From the NCBI RefSeq assembly GCF_937951745.1, contig NZ_CALFBQ010000073.1:1-64000 (forward strand): a stretch of 64,000 nucleotides of DNA, given 5' to 3'. This document shows, piece after piece, positions 8,029-17,339 of this stretch (position 1 is its first letter; every line of letters starts with the position of its first letter). The notes beneath the pieces are model-generated. The model was not told where the DNA came from and ran no database searches. It worked only from the letters and a program-made list of their open reading frames with translations. This stretch comes from an uncultured Chloroflexus sp. Lineage in GTDB: Bacteria > Chloroflexota > Chloroflexia > Chloroflexales > Chloroflexaceae. The position numbers were made by a program, and so were the translations under genes.

Positions 8029-9477
8029 TCACGATTGGTCAGTCCATGTCGGCATGCCAATAAGAATACCACGCAGGTTGGTGAGCGGTTTACCGACCTT
8101 GATTCCGTAGCGTGAAATCGTGAACTCGCGCAGCGTCTTCTCAAAATCGCTCAATCGTTTCTTCAAGACGCCGATAGCTTTGCGTAATTCACCCTCTATT
8201 TCCAAAAAGCGTAAGAAAATGATGTTATCACCCAAGTAACTAGCACCAATGTCAGTGACTTGGAAATCGCCAACGATACTATTTGTGTCCATAATAAAAA
8301 TAACAGTAACACCTTTACTCTGTAAATACTTGCCCAAGGCGTGTAGTTGACTGATAAGGTCTTCACCCTGCATACAGAGCCGATAACCGGTGACACTATC
8401 GATCATCACCATTGTTACCTGTTTGTGTTCCACCCAGAAACGCACGTATTGGGCAAATTCGTCCGGGTTATACTGCAACGGTTCGATCTTTTCGACCCTA
8501 AGCAGGTTGTTGGCCTGCATTGCCCGCACTGGGATATTCACCGCTTCGCAGCGTTCTACCATAATCTCGACCTCTTCCTCAAACGAGAAGACGATCGACT
8601 GCTCGCCGCGACTGGCAGCTTCTTTCATAAATTGAAAGCCGAGCGTGGTTTTTCCTACGCCTGATGGCCCAGTAATTAGCGTTATCGTGCCACGCTCGAT
8701 CCCGCCGTTGAGCAACTCGTCGAGTTCCGGCACGCCAGATGGCATGAGGGTAAAGGAATGCCCTGTTACCAACGGGCTAGGAATGATACGCGGGAAGACA
8801 GACAGACCACGGCCAGTGAGCCGCATCGCGTGGCGGCCACTGCTGAACGATGAACCGCGCATTTTGCTGACGCTGAGATAGCGCCCGTTCTGCGTGAGTT
8901 CAAGCGTTATAATGCCATCGGCGATATACTGCAGATCATCATCGGGAAAAGCAGTACTATTTTCAGCCGAAAAGATAACCGTTGTTTGCTGTTCAGCCAA
9001 AAAGCGGAGGAAGGAGATAACCTGTTTGCGGAATTGGAAGAGGTCAGGGGTGAGGTAACGAAATTGCGTGATGGGATCGAAAAAGACCCGGCTTGGTCGT
9101 AACCGCTGCACGCTCTCGACAATCTGGCGTGTAAGCGGTTCACGCTCAACCTCGGCTGGCGAGAAAATATCGTAAATTTCGGTTTTGGCAAAGAAATCAG
9201 ACGATGGGCTGAGGTCAAGAATGTGGACGTTACTAAGATCGATGCCAATATTTGCCGCATTACGACGAATCTTGCTTGCAGATTCTTCAAGACTAATGAA
9301 GAGCGCTGTTTCTCCCCGCGCAGCGCCAGTTGCCAAAAAGTGTAGGCCAAGCGTGGTTTTGCCGGTGCCGGGTCCTCCGCGCACGAGATACGCATCATGT
9401 GGAACCAATCCGCCACCGATCACTTCATCAAGTCCGGGGATACCAGTGGGGAGACGGTTCATTGCTCCTACGTCCAT
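8029..9477 (-). CDS. KaiC-like double RecA-domain ATPase
   Basis: 482 residues. Two RecA/KaiC domains, with Walker A motifs GGPGTGKTT (first) and GPSGVGKTT (second). Both keep paired catalytic glutamates (LEES, FEEEVE). Cyanobacterial KaiC is a clock ATPase/autokinase; homologues outside cyanobacteria often act with histidine kinases. At the place of KaiC T426/S431/T432 this protein reads VTDIGASYLG, that is Thr, Ser and Tyr, so part of the phosphorylation site set is kept. AGAGG lies 8 nt before ATG 9477. No kaiA or kaiB is nearby; the downstream hybrid kinase is the likely output partner. Confidence 0.88.
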   Translation of the reverse strand: MDVGAMNRLPTGIPGLDEVIGGGLVPHDAYLVRGGPGTGKTTLGLHFLATGAARGETALFISLEESASKIRRNAANIGIDLSNVHILDLSPSSDFFAKTEIYDIFSPAEVEREPLTRQIVESVQRLRPSRVFFDPITQFRYLTPDLFQFRKQVISFLRFLAEQQTTVIFSAENSTAFPDDDLQYIADGIITLELTQNGRYLSVSKMRGSSFSSGRHAMRLTGRGLSVFPRIIPSPLVTGHSFTLMPSGVPELDELLNGGIERGTITLITGPSGVGKTTLGFQFMKEAASRGEQSIVFSFEEEVEIMVERCEAVNIPVRAMQANNLLRVEKIEPLQYNPDEFAQYVRFWVEHKQVTMVMIDSVTGYRLCMQGEDLISQLHALGKYLQSKGVTVIFIMDTNSIVGDFQVTDIGASYLGDNIIFLRFLEIEGELRKAIGVLKKRLSDFEKTLREFTISRYGIKVGKPLTNLRGILIGMPTWTDQS

Positions 9478-9721
9478 GAGTTGCCTCTGTAATGTGAGAT
9501 TACTACGCTTATCCTAACGATCTGGTCAAGCTGCGTCAAGAATCTTGTTGGTAGTATGCCGATGTTTCTCTAATAGCCCAACAAGTGCTCTCCCCATGGC
9601 TATCAATGACGGCCTTGGCGGTAGCATTTGCCCCCTACCTTTAGAGCATGATTGCAGCGATCACGATGATGTAGCATACTTGCAAGACGGATTAGTATTG
9701 CGTGTTTGAAAGGAAACTGTG

Positions 9722-10801
9722 ATGATGGAACGGTTGCAGCGGTTGCGTGCCACATTGGTCGAGCAAGCATTGCCGGCAATGCTGCTCACCGCGCCAACCA
9801 GCCGGCGGTATCTGAGCGGGTTTACCGGCAGTGCCGGCGCGTTGTTGATCAGCGCCGAGGCAGCTTTCTTGCTGACCGATGGCCGGTATACGGTGCGTGC
9901 TGCGGCTGAGGCGCCGGCATTTACCCTGCGCGAAGTGCGCGCAGCCGTGAAGCCAATGCCAAAATTGGTAGCTGAACTGGCAGCGGAATTGGGTCTGAGC
10001 CGGCTTGGCTTTGAGGCGGCGGCGATGACGGTAGCCGAGTATCAGCAATTTACAAAGGCGTTGGGTGAAGCGATTGAGCTGGTGGCTACTGAGAATCTGG
10101 TGGAAGAGTTGCGGATGGTGAAAGATACGGGCGAAATTGAACTATTGCGGCGCGCAGCGGCGATCACCGATGCGGCGTTGGCTGCGGTGTTGCCGGTGTT
10201 GTCGCCTGAGATGACCGAGCGTGAGGCGGCGTGGCGGATTGAGGTGGCATTGCACGAACGAGGCGCCGATGGGCCGTCGTTTCCGATTATTGTCGCCGCC
10301 GGTCGTAATAGTGCCCGTCCGCATCACGAGCCGGGCCACGATGTGTTGGGTGAAGGACAGCCAATCATTATTGATATGGGAGCGCGACTCGACGGCTATC
10401 ACGCCGATCTGACCCGCACCATTGTGCTTGGTCAGCCTGACGACACCTTCCGCGCGGTGTATGCGGCGACGCTCGCAGCGCAACAAGCGGCGATTCGCGC
10501 GTTGCGGCCCGGTTTGCCGTGGGCTGAAGCCGATGCGATTGCCCGCCGGGTGATTGAAGAAGCCGGCTATGCCCATGGCATTGCTCACAGCCTTGGCCAC
10601 GGCGTTGGGCTGGCAATCCACGAAGCGCCGTGGTTGCGAATTACGGTACCTGATGCGCCGCCAAGCCCGCCGTTGCAAGCTGGTATGGTGACGTCGGTTG
10701 AGCCGGGGATTTATCTACCGGAGTGGGGCGGGGTGCGGATCGAGGATTTAGTGTTAATTACCGCTGACGGGTGTGAGGTGCTGTCGCAGGCGCCGCGCTA
10801 G
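9722..10801 (+). CDS. M24-family Xaa-Pro aminopeptidase
   Basis: About 359 residues. Removes N-terminal residues before proline using a dinuclear metal centre. The N-terminal creatinase-like domain covers about residues 1-125 (YLSGFTGSAG, LLTDGRY). The C-terminal pita-bread domain has all five metal ligands: two Asp in IIDMGARLDGYHADLTR, His in HSLGHGVG, and two Glu in TSVEPGIYL and GVRIEDLV. AGGAAA precedes a GTG-ATG-ATG cluster at 9719-9727; I chose the first ATG. It is transcribed divergently from the KaiC-like gene, with 244 nt of apparently empty sequence between. Confidence 0.9.
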   Translation: MMERLQRLRATLVEQALPAMLLTAPTSRRYLSGFTGSAGALLISAEAAFLLTDGRYTVRAAAEAPAFTLREVRAAVKPMPKLVAELAAELGLSRLGFEAAAMTVAEYQQFTKALGEAIELVATENLVEELRMVKDTGEIELLRRAAAITDAALAAVLPVLSPEMTEREAAWRIEVALHERGADGPSFPIIVAAGRNSARPHHEPGHDVLGEGQPIIIDMGARLDGYHADLTRTIVLGQPDDTFRAVYAATLAAQQAAIRALRPGLPWAEADAIARRVIEEAGYAHGIAHSLGHGVGLAIHEAPWLRITVPDAPPSPPLQAGMVTSVEPGIYLPEWGGVRIEDLVLITADGCEVLSQAPR

Positions 10802-10870
10802 GAACAGCGTGGGCAGCGCGGTGCCCTTACAAGATGAGGGGTGCGTAGTGCTGTCGCAGGTGCCGCGTTC

Positions 10871-10905
10871 ATCGTAGGGACAGTGCAGCGCACTGTCTCT
10901 ACGAT
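10871..10905. repeat. Palindromic intergenic repeat after the M24 peptidase
   Basis: ATCGTAGGGACAGTGC pairs with GCACTGTCTCTACGAT around a central AGC/GCG, a 35-nt hairpin of the same build as the one at 49586-49616. Just before it, about 20 nt of the peptidase 3' end (GTGCTGTCGCAGGCGCCGCG, ending at 10799) recurs at about 10850 as a near-copy, so the intergenic stretch grew by a short tandem duplication. Confidence 0.6.
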
Positions 10906-10939
10906 CATGCCCCCGCGACCGGATATGCGCGCATACCGG

Positions 10940-11422
10940 TTACAATTCATGCACCGTCACTTTGGTCATTTTATCGCCTTGTTGAATGGCGTACACCACA
11001 TCCATTCCCGCCACAACCCGGCCAAACACGGTATGGCGGCCATTGAGGTGGGGTTGGGGAGTATGGGTAATGAAAAACTGGCTGCCATTCGTGTTTGGGC
11101 CAGCGTTTGCCATCGAGATAACGCCGGCCTCGTGCTTGAGCGGGTTGCCCATCACCTCATCGGCGAAGCGATAGCCGGGGCCGCCGCTGCCGCGCCCGGT
11201 TGGGTCGCCACCTTGAATAACAAAATCCTTAATGACGCGATGGAAGGTGAGACCATCGTAAAAGCCTTCGCGGGTGAGGAAGACAAAATTGTTGACAGTC
11301 ATCGGCGCGTGTTGCGGGTAGAGATCAAGCTCGATCGTACCGCGGGTCGTCTCTATCGTCACCCGGTACGTCTTCGTGACATCAATCTGCATTGCCGGCG
11401 GGCTATTCCATTGTTTGGCCAC
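10940..11422 (-). CDS. Cyclophilin-type peptidyl-prolyl cis-trans isomerase
   Basis: 160 residues, single cyclophilin domain without a signal peptide, so a cytoplasmic protein-folding helper. Motifs: [20 protein letters not shown], the catalytic Arg in [32 protein letters not shown], and the His/Asn loop [12 protein letters not shown]. The GTG at 11422 is chosen because GAGGAG lies about 9 nt upstream; an internal ATG at 11386 would give MQIDVTK with no ribosome site. It follows the VWA gene on the same strand after 94 nt. Confidence 0.9.
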   Translation of the reverse strand: MAKQWNSPPAMQIDVTKTYRVTIETTRGTIELDLYPQHAPMTVNNFVFLTREGFYDGLTFHRVIKDFVIQGGDPTGRGSGGPGYRFADEVMGNPLKHEAGVISMANAGPNTNGSQFFITHTPQPHLNGRHTVFGRVVAGMDVVYAIQQGDKMTKVTVHEL

Positions 11423-11516
11423 GGATCTGCTCCTCGTTTGTACAAATCGTGAGATGATACGTATTGTACCATTGAATGAAAGATGGAATAGCTTGGCCAT
11501 TCCTTCCATTCTTGAC

Positions 11517-12857
11517 TCATAGCCCCATCTCACCCAACCGGCGTGTTGCATACGTCAATTCTTTGCCGGTCGCACTAGGCTGATGGGTCTGTTCGAGCGT
11601 GATAGCTTCGTTGAGCGCCAATGCTGCCAACTCCGTTTCCCCGGCGGCGCGCAGGCGCGCCGCCAGTTGGCGCAACAGATTGGCTGCCGTAGCGTAGTCG
11701 CCTTGTTGGCGGGCAAGGTTGGCGCGCTGGTGGAGGTGGGCGATGCTGGCGCGAGTAATGATCGGCAGGAAGGCAGGCGGCGGGTTGGTAGCTTGAAGCT
11801 CGTAGTGGGCGATGAGGTCGTGGTGTTGTTCGTGTTGGCCGCTGCTGACGCGGAGACGGGCTAGCCGGCGCTGACTGCCGGGCGGGCCGGGGGCGACGAG
11901 GAATTCGCATAGCAATCGCACTGCTTCGCCCCGGCGCAGATCACCAAGCGGTAGGGTCATACGCCGGCCATGCTCGGCGCTGAGCGGGGTAAGTACGCTA
12001 AGTTCGGGCGCGAGGCGGGTGATCCGGCGCAGCGTCACCGTCTGCGGCAGCGCCATCTGCATTGTGACCGCCTGCGCCGAGGTCTGGCGGGCGCTTTCCA
12101 GCTCGGCGGCGATGATGGTTGGGATATGACTCGCTTCATGCACGAAACTGGCTCTCCCACCACTCAGATCGGCAAGCTGGGTGAGTAACTCTTCCTCAAA
12201 TGCACCACCTAGCCCAACCGTGCTTATCGTGATACCGCGCGCTGCTGCTTCCCGCGCTACAGCAACGCAAAGGGTCGTGTCGGTGGTAAAGCCATCGGTC
12301 AGCAACACGATCCGCCGCACTGCCGGCTCATCGGTCACGACAAACTGGGCAAGCGCCAGTTGTAACCCTTGGGCGAGATTGGTCGTTTCGCCGAGCCGCA
12401 ACGCAGGCAAGCGGGCAATGGCGGCGACCAACTCGGCGCGGCGGTCGCCGGGGGTGCTCGGCGCAAGCACGATGGCGTCGCTCGCGCAGGCGATCAGTGC
12501 CAGCCGGTCGGTCTGATCCAGTCGTTCGATCAGGCTATGCAGGGCGCGCGCGGTATAGTCGATCGGGCTAGGGTAGCGGGCGCGCATTTCACTCGCAAGT
12601 GGCGTACCCAATTGCCACACCGGTACCCCGTCAACCAGCACCTCATATGCGCCGCTGCTGCGCACCAACTCGCGAAATTGGTCTTCATCGACAATTGGAA
12701 TGCGCATCGAGCGGCTGGCGTCAGCCACAATTGCAAGCTGTAGCGGCAGGTCGCGATAGCTATCAGCGACAATTGCCAGATGGACATACGCCACTTGCGG
12801 TTGCGACAGGGCAGGCAAGACGACCGGTTCAGGAACGGAGCGCACCTGTAACGGCAT
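11517..12857 (-). CDS. Von Willebrand factor A (VWA) domain protein
   Basis: 446 residues. A VWA domain spans about residues 35-230 with a MIDAS metal site: DASRSM (DxSxS), the Thr in [10 protein letters not shown], and LLTDGFT. A beta-rich middle ([30 protein letters not shown]) and a helical, TPR-like tail ([25 protein letters not shown]) follow. There is no signal peptide or membrane segment; similar proteins bind partners in a metal-dependent way. AAGGAAA lies about 9 nt before ATG 12857. Only 11 nt separate it from the membrane protein gene upstream, so they share an operon and maybe a function. Confidence 0.85.
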   Translation of the reverse strand: MPLQVRSVPEPVVLPALSQPQVAYVHLAIVADSYRDLPLQLAIVADASRSMRIPIVDEDQFRELVRSSGAYEVLVDGVPVWQLGTPLASEMRARYPSPIDYTARALHSLIERLDQTDRLALIACASDAIVLAPSTPGDRRAELVAAIARLPALRLGETTNLAQGLQLALAQFVVTDEPAVRRIVLLTDGFTTDTTLCVAVAREAAARGITISTVGLGGAFEEELLTQLADLSGGRASFVHEASHIPTIIAAELESARQTSAQAVTMQMALPQTVTLRRITRLAPELSVLTPLSAEHGRRMTLPLGDLRRGEAVRLLCEFLVAPGPPGSQRRLARLRVSSGQHEQHHDLIAHYELQATNPPPAFLPIITRASIAHLHQRANLARQQGDYATAANLLRQLAARLRAAGETELAALALNEAITLEQTHQPSATGKELTYATRRLGEMGL

Positions 12858-12868
12858 ACGCAGTTTCC

Positions 12869-13240
12869 TTAGCGGCAATCGGCTGGTAACGGCGGATCGC
12901 TGAAGACCAATTCCAGTACCGAGCCATTATTGTAGGTGGTGACGCGCCGGGTACGGGTAATAGACTGCAATTGATCCCTACCGGCGACCCGAATGCAGGA
13001 ATCGACGCTAGTCGCCTCGATGGTTTCCCGGATACCGCCGCGAGTGACGCCAATAATAAATTCTTGGGCAATAGCAAGTTTGACCGGTTGCAAAAAGCCG
13101 AGTCCAATCAGGCTGATTGCCAGCATCGTGATTACGAAGAGCCAAAGAAAGCAGCCGCTGAGGCCACGCCGTTTGGAGGCAGGTGCTTGTTGTGCGGCTG
13201 GGGATCTACTAGGCTGACCGGCTGATGATTGCGCTGCCAT
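12869..13240 (-). CDS. Small single-pass membrane protein of unknown function
   Basis: 123 residues. A Ser/Ala/Gln/Pro-rich cytoplasmic leader (about 1-24), one transmembrane helix (GCFLWLFVITMLAISLIGLG), then a compact outer domain that mentions EFIIGVTRGGIRETIEATSVDSC and ends SDPPLPADCR, with two Cys that could form a disulfide. No family recognised. ATG 13240 is the first ATG; a TTG 18 nt upstream is possible. It sits between the biotin carboxylase (32 nt) and the VWA gene (11 nt). Confidence 0.65.
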   Translation of the reverse strand: MAAQSSAGQPSRSPAAQQAPASKRRGLSGCFLWLFVITMLAISLIGLGFLQPVKLAIAQEFIIGVTRGGIRETIEATSVDSCIRVAGRDQLQSITRTRRVTTYNNGSVLELVFSDPPLPADCR

Positions 13241-13272
13241 ACCTTCATTCCGTAACAATCAATCAAAAGCGT

Positions 13273-15237
13273 CTATTCGGTTCCCGGCAGTGGTTCGAGA
13301 TCAACCAGATGGGCGCCAGCGGCAACGCTGGCACCCGCCTGATACGGCAACCGGCGCACAATGCCGGCATACGGCGCGACGACGGTGTGTTCCATCTTCA
13401 TCGCTTCGAGCACCAGTAGCGGCTGGCCTTCGCGCACCTGCTCGCCGACGGCGACGTGCAGCCGCACGATCGTGCCCGGCATTGGCGCGTTGAAGCTGGC
13501 CGCATTCTGGTCACTGGTGCGAGTGACAGTATCGGCGGTGAGCGGCGCCGGTCGCGTGAGGTGATGACTCTCGCCGCGCCATGCAATGTGCCAACCTTGC
13601 TCGGCGCGGGCGAAAAAGAATTGCACCCGCTGCCCGTTGATCGTGAGGGCTAATTCGTGGTCGCCGTGGTGCGCTAAAGCGACCTGTGCGTTCCAATCTT
13701 GCCCGCTTACCTGCCAGCCATCTACGCGCGGCGTCACTCGTAACCGGTGCTCGCCGTGTGCGGTAAAGGTGAGCGGGATCGTATCGCCGCCAAGTCGCCA
13801 GACAGCGGCCAGCGGGTCGCGGGCCGGCGGTTCGGCGGTAACGGCGAGGATTGCTGCTGCAATCAACACCTCGCGCGGGGGCGGGCCGGGTGGCGGCACG
13901 ATCCCTTCGTGTTCGACGAGAAAGCCAGTATGGGTCGCGCCATCGGCGAAAGCTGGATGCTCGGCAATCGCTTGCAACAGCGGCAAGTTGGTGGTGGGGC
14001 CGAGCACCGCCATCTCGCGCAGAGCGCGACGCAGGCGAGCCACCGCTTGCCGCCGGTCAGTCCCGGCCACAATGAGCTTAGCCAGTAGCGGATCGTAATG
14101 CACCGTTACCTCATCGCCGCTAGTCAAGCCAGCGTCAACCCGCACTCCCGGCCCCTGTGGCGGCACAAAGAGCGCTACTTTGCCAATTGCCGGCAAATAG
14201 GTACGCGGGTCTTCGGCGTATAACCGCACCTCGATCGCGTGTCCGCGCACGGCAACATCTTCTTGGCGGAAGGGGAGCGGCTCGCCGGCGGCAATCGCAA
14301 TCTGCAAGTGAACCAGATCGTAGCCGCAGACCAGCTCGGTTACGGGATGCTCCACTTGCAGCCGAGTATTCATCTCAAGAAAGTAGAATTCACCATTAGG
14401 GGCGAGAATGAATTCAACCGTACCGGCATTGACGTAGCCGGCAGCACGGGCGACGGCGACGGCGGCATTGCCCATTGCAGCGCGCAGTGCCGGGGTGAGG
14501 GCTGGTGAAGGCGCTTCTTCAACCACCTTTTGATGGCGGCGCTGGATCGAACAATCGCGCTCGCCAAGATGCACCACGTTGCCGTAGCGATCGGCCAGCA
14601 CCTGAATCTCGACGTGGCGCGGGCGCAGCACCAGCCGCTCGATAATTAGCCGGTCGTCGCCGAAGGCAGCGCGCGCTTCGCGGCGCGCGCCTTCGATCGC
14701 TGCCGGCACGTCGGCGACATCGCCGACCGAGCGCATGCCCTTGCCGCCGCCGCCAGCGCTAGCCTTGATCAGTAACGGCGGCCCGATCCGGCGCGCCTCA
14801 GCGATCAGGCGCTCATCGCTCTGATCTTCGCCATCGTAGCCGGGCACGACCGGCACCCCAGCAGCCTGCGCGAGCAAACGTGCTTCTGCTTTTCCGCCCA
14901 TCGCCGCAATCGCTGTCGGCGGCGGGCCGATGAAGGTAATGCCGGCAGCGGCGCACTGTTCGGCGAGTTTCACACTCTCGCTAAGGAAGCCGTAGCCGGG
15001 ATGAATCGCTTGCGCGTTCAGTTTTAACGCCGCCTCGACAATCGCCTCAGCGCGCAAATAGCTCTGGGCAGCGGGAGGCGGCCCGATCAGGGCAGCGGCA
15101 TCGGCCATGCGCACGTGCAGCGCTTTAGCATCGGCTTCGGAATAGACAACCACCGGGCTAATGCCCAATTCGCGGCAAGCGCGGATGATCCGCACCGCAA
15201 TTTCGCCGCGGTTAGCGATCAAGATGCGGTTGAACAT
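13273..15237 (-). CDS. Acyl-CoA carboxylase alpha chain (biotin carboxylase fused to biotin carrier)
   Basis: 654 residues, typical of MccA/PccA proteins. The biotin carboxylase domain starts RILIANRGEIAVRIIRA and covers about 1-445: an ATP-grasp Gly-rich loop (KASAGGGGKGMR), GERDCSIQRRHQK, and the active-site Glu/Arg stretch EMNTRLQVEHPVTE. A poorly conserved bridge follows. The carrier domain at the C-terminus has the biotinylated Lys in EAMKMEH. It would carboxylate propionyl-, acetyl- or methylcrotonyl-CoA with a beta subunit that is not in this window. The start overlaps the upstream oxidoreductase by 19 nt, indicating one transcript. Confidence 0.88.
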   Translation of the reverse strand: MFNRILIANRGEIAVRIIRACRELGISPVVVYSEADAKALHVRMADAAALIGPPPAAQSYLRAEAIVEAALKLNAQAIHPGYGFLSESVKLAEQCAAAGITFIGPPPTAIAAMGGKAEARLLAQAAGVPVVPGYDGEDQSDERLIAEARRIGPPLLIKASAGGGGKGMRSVGDVADVPAAIEGARREARAAFGDDRLIIERLVLRPRHVEIQVLADRYGNVVHLGERDCSIQRRHQKVVEEAPSPALTPALRAAMGNAAVAVARAAGYVNAGTVEFILAPNGEFYFLEMNTRLQVEHPVTELVCGYDLVHLQIAIAAGEPLPFRQEDVAVRGHAIEVRLYAEDPRTYLPAIGKVALFVPPQGPGVRVDAGLTSGDEVTVHYDPLLAKLIVAGTDRRQAVARLRRALREMAVLGPTTNLPLLQAIAEHPAFADGATHTGFLVEHEGIVPPPGPPPREVLIAAAILAVTAEPPARDPLAAVWRLGGDTIPLTFTAHGEHRLRVTPRVDGWQVSGQDWNAQVALAHHGDHELALTINGQRVQFFFARAEQGWHIAWRGESHHLTRPAPLTADTVTRTSDQNAASFNAPMPGTIVRLHVAVGEQVREGQPLLVLEAMKMEHTVVAPYAGIVRRLPYQAGASVAAGAHLVDLEPLPGTE

Positions 15238-16217
15238 GGGCGTAAGTTGGGCAAGACAGCTTCACCAAACGCTTTAATCCATTCCACCTGATTGCGACCG
15301 ACATTATGCACATAGATCTCGTCAAAGCCGAGATCGATAAATTGTTGGAGGTGGGCGCGGTGCTGGTCGAGATCGGAAGAAATCAACACTCGCCCGCGAA
15401 AATCTTCGGGTCGCACCAGCTTAGCCATCGCAGCGAAATCTTCGGGAGAGCGAATATCTTGCTTGGGGAAGTTCATACCGCCGTTCGGCCATTGGTTCAG
15501 CGCATTCTGCAACGCCTCTTCATCAGTCGGCGCCCATGAGACATGCAGTTGCAACAGCTTCGGCATCTTATCAGGGTCTTTGCCAGCCTCGCGCGCGCCG
15601 GCGGCAAAATCGGCCAGAATCCGGCGCAGCTTGTCAGGCGCGGCCCCCGGCGTAATCAGGCCATCGCACGTCTTGCCGGCCCAGCGCAGTGTCTGCGGCC
15701 CAGTAGCAGCGATATAGATCGGCACCGGCTGCTCTGGCAATGTCCACAGCCGCACCTTATTCATCTGAAAATAGCGCCCGCGATAGCGAGTCTCTTTGCC
15801 GCTCAGCAGCTTCTGAATAATCTCGGTTGCCTCTTGGAGCATCTCAAACCGTACCAGCGGTTCAGGCCACACGCCGCCAACAACATTCTCGTTCAGCAAT
15901 TCGCCACTGCCCAAGCCAAGCCAGAAGCGACCGGGAAACATCGCGCCAAGCGTAGCCGCCGCCTGCGCGATGACCGCCGGGTGAGTGCGGAATGAGGGAC
16001 AAGTTACCCCCGGCCCAAAGCGGTGACTCGTCATTACGCCGAGCGCGCCCATCCAACTATAAACGAAGGCGTTATGGCCTTGGGCCGGCACCCACGGTTG
16101 GAAGTGGTCGGCGGCCATCACGCCGCGGAAGCCGTATTGCTCAGCGAGCCGGCAATGTTCGAGCAGTTCGTTGGGGTGAAACTGTTCTAGCGCTGCGGAT
16201 AGGCCAATTGTTGCCAC
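15219..16217 (-). CDS. LLM-class oxidoreductase, F420-dependent G6PDH-like family
   Basis: 332 residues, a luciferase-like TIM barrel. The N-terminus MATIGLSAALEQFHPNELLE, the AADHFQPWVPAQGHNAFVYS segment and GRFWLGLGSGELLNE are characteristic of the subfamily near F420-dependent glucose-6-phosphate dehydrogenase. Its cofactor is therefore F420 or FMN; no F420 biosynthesis gene is present here to decide. The substrate is unknown. The 3' end overlaps the carboxylase alpha chain by 19 nt. ATG 16217 fits the family start and is followed directly by the first beta strand. Confidence 0.82.
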   Translation of the reverse strand: MATIGLSAALEQFHPNELLEHCRLAEQYGFRGVMAADHFQPWVPAQGHNAFVYSWMGALGVMTSHRFGPGVTCPSFRTHPAVIAQAAATLGAMFPGRFWLGLGSGELLNENVVGGVWPEPLVRFEMLQEATEIIQKLLSGKETRYRGRYFQMNKVRLWTLPEQPVPIYIAATGPQTLRWAGKTCDGLITPGAAPDKLRRILADFAAGAREAGKDPDKMPKLLQLHVSWAPTDEEALQNALNQWPNGGMNFPKQDIRSPEDFAAMAKLVRPEDFRGRVLISSDLDQHRAHLQQFIDLGFDEIYVHNVGRNQVEWIKAFGEAVLPNLRPCSTAS

Positions 16218-16285
16218 AATCGTTACCCTTATTGTTTCAGGTGAAGTCTAGCGCATAGTATACCACGAGGCGGCGTGCCGCCTTG

Positions 16286-16999
16286 TCACGGCGCTGGCAT
16301 GGCGATCGTGACCAAGCGGTGAGTCAATTCGACGTTTCCTTCCACGATCACCCGATCTCCAATACACGATACTAATGTTAGTCGTTCATCGCCGGTAGGC
16401 AAAATGTATTGCACTTGGTCGGGAGTGACGCGCTCTTTGCGCGCCACCACATAGCGAAAGACGGTGCCGTCGGCGCTGTAGAGGAAGATCTCACTGCCAA
16501 TTGCTAACCGTTCTACATCGGCAAAAGGCGCAGGAATATGCGGTGCTTTACGGAAGCGCAAGACGTGTCCCCACAACACGATGTTCTCGCCTTGACCCGG
16601 TTTGGCGCTGTAGAGGTACCAGCCAACGTCGTGATCGAGCACAATCGGCACATTGTGTTTGTCCAACCCAACCGGATATAGTTTACGATCGAGGTTAATG
16701 GCCGGAATGACCAACCGTGCCGGTGTGCGGTCGCCGGTAGGCAGCGGGGTAGGCGCAAGCGTTGCGGTTGGCATTGGGGTTGGGATAGGTTTGGCGGTAG
16801 GGGTGAATGTTGGCGCAACGGTAGCAGTTGCGGTTGGGAGCGCAGTTGAAGTGGCGGTTGGCGTTGCTGTTGGTACACTGGTGAGCGTGGCGGTTGCGGT
16901 AGGCGACGGTGCAGCGAGTGCCGCAGCATCGGTGGCGGCGGCGCTGCACGCCCCGAGCAAGCCGCCGGCCAGCAGGATCAGCAATAACATTCGTGTCAC
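16286..16999 (-). CDS. Lipoprotein-anchored sortase-family transpeptidase
   Basis: 237 residues. The N-terminus TRMLLLILLAGGLLGAC is a lipoprotein signal peptide with lipidated Cys at about residue 18. A Thr/Pro/Ala-rich spacer follows (about 20-90). The sortase domain at the end has the catalytic His in IVLWGHVLRF, the Cys in LTLVSCIGD (TLxSC rather than TLxTC), and a late Arg. Sortases cleave and reattach surface proteins; no LPxTG-type substrate is visible here. The GTG at 16999 is preferred because AGGTGA lies 4-6 nt upstream; ATG 16990 is the alternative. A small GC hairpin without T-tract (16263-16280) follows the gene. Confidence 0.85.
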   Translation of the reverse strand: MTRMLLLILLAGGLLGACSAAATDAAALAAPSPTATATLTSVPTATPTATSTALPTATATVAPTFTPTAKPIPTPMPTATLAPTPLPTGDRTPARLVIPAINLDRKLYPVGLDKHNVPIVLDHDVGWYLYSAKPGQGENIVLWGHVLRFRKAPHIPAPFADVERLAIGSEIFLYSADGTVFRYVVARKERVTPDQVQYILPTGDERLTLVSCIGDRVIVEGNVELTHRLVTIAMPAP

Positions 17000-17108
17000 G
17001 GATCACCTCAGTCCAGTTCATCGTCCCTCTAGTAGCCTACCACAGGTCACTGTAGAGTGCGACAGTGCAACTGCCGCCGACAAACAGTGTGCGGGCGAGT
17101 GACCGTCT

Positions 17109-17278
17109 GTCATTGCGCGGGAGCGACGGCTGCCAGCCGCGCTGGGTACTGCTCGACCGCAGCAATCTCCGCTAGAGTAGAGGGGATGCCTAAGCGGATC
17201 CGTTCCGCGCGAGCAAGAGATTGCTGCGCCGGGTGAGGGCAGCGCCCTGCGCTGCCTCGCCCCGCGACTCGCAATGAC
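17109..17278. repeat. 170-bp intergenic element with 9-bp terminal inverted repeats
   Basis: Begins GTCATTGCG (17109-17117) and ends CGCAATGAC (17270-17278), exact inverted repeats. Inside are GGGAGCGACGGC, CGACCGCAGCAATCTC and several smaller palindromes (GAGGGCAGCGCCCTGCGCT). Related partial copies occur at 20786-20900 and 44196-44247. This matches the widespread non-coding CATTGCGAGG...GCAATCTC class of bacterial intergenic repeats. It lies in the 340-nt gap between the sortase and lipB genes, which otherwise holds nothing I recognise. Confidence 0.65.
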
Positions 17279-17339
17279 CCAAGAATTATGGTGTACTATA
17301 CCTTTGACAGAGTCATTGCAACAGCTTCACATGACACCT

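Noticed and set aside
17274-17339. In-frame upstream extension of lipB starting at ATG 17274
   Set aside because: The ATG lies inside the terminal inverted repeat of the intergenic element, and the extra 22 residues do not fit the conserved LipB start, so ATG 17340 was used.
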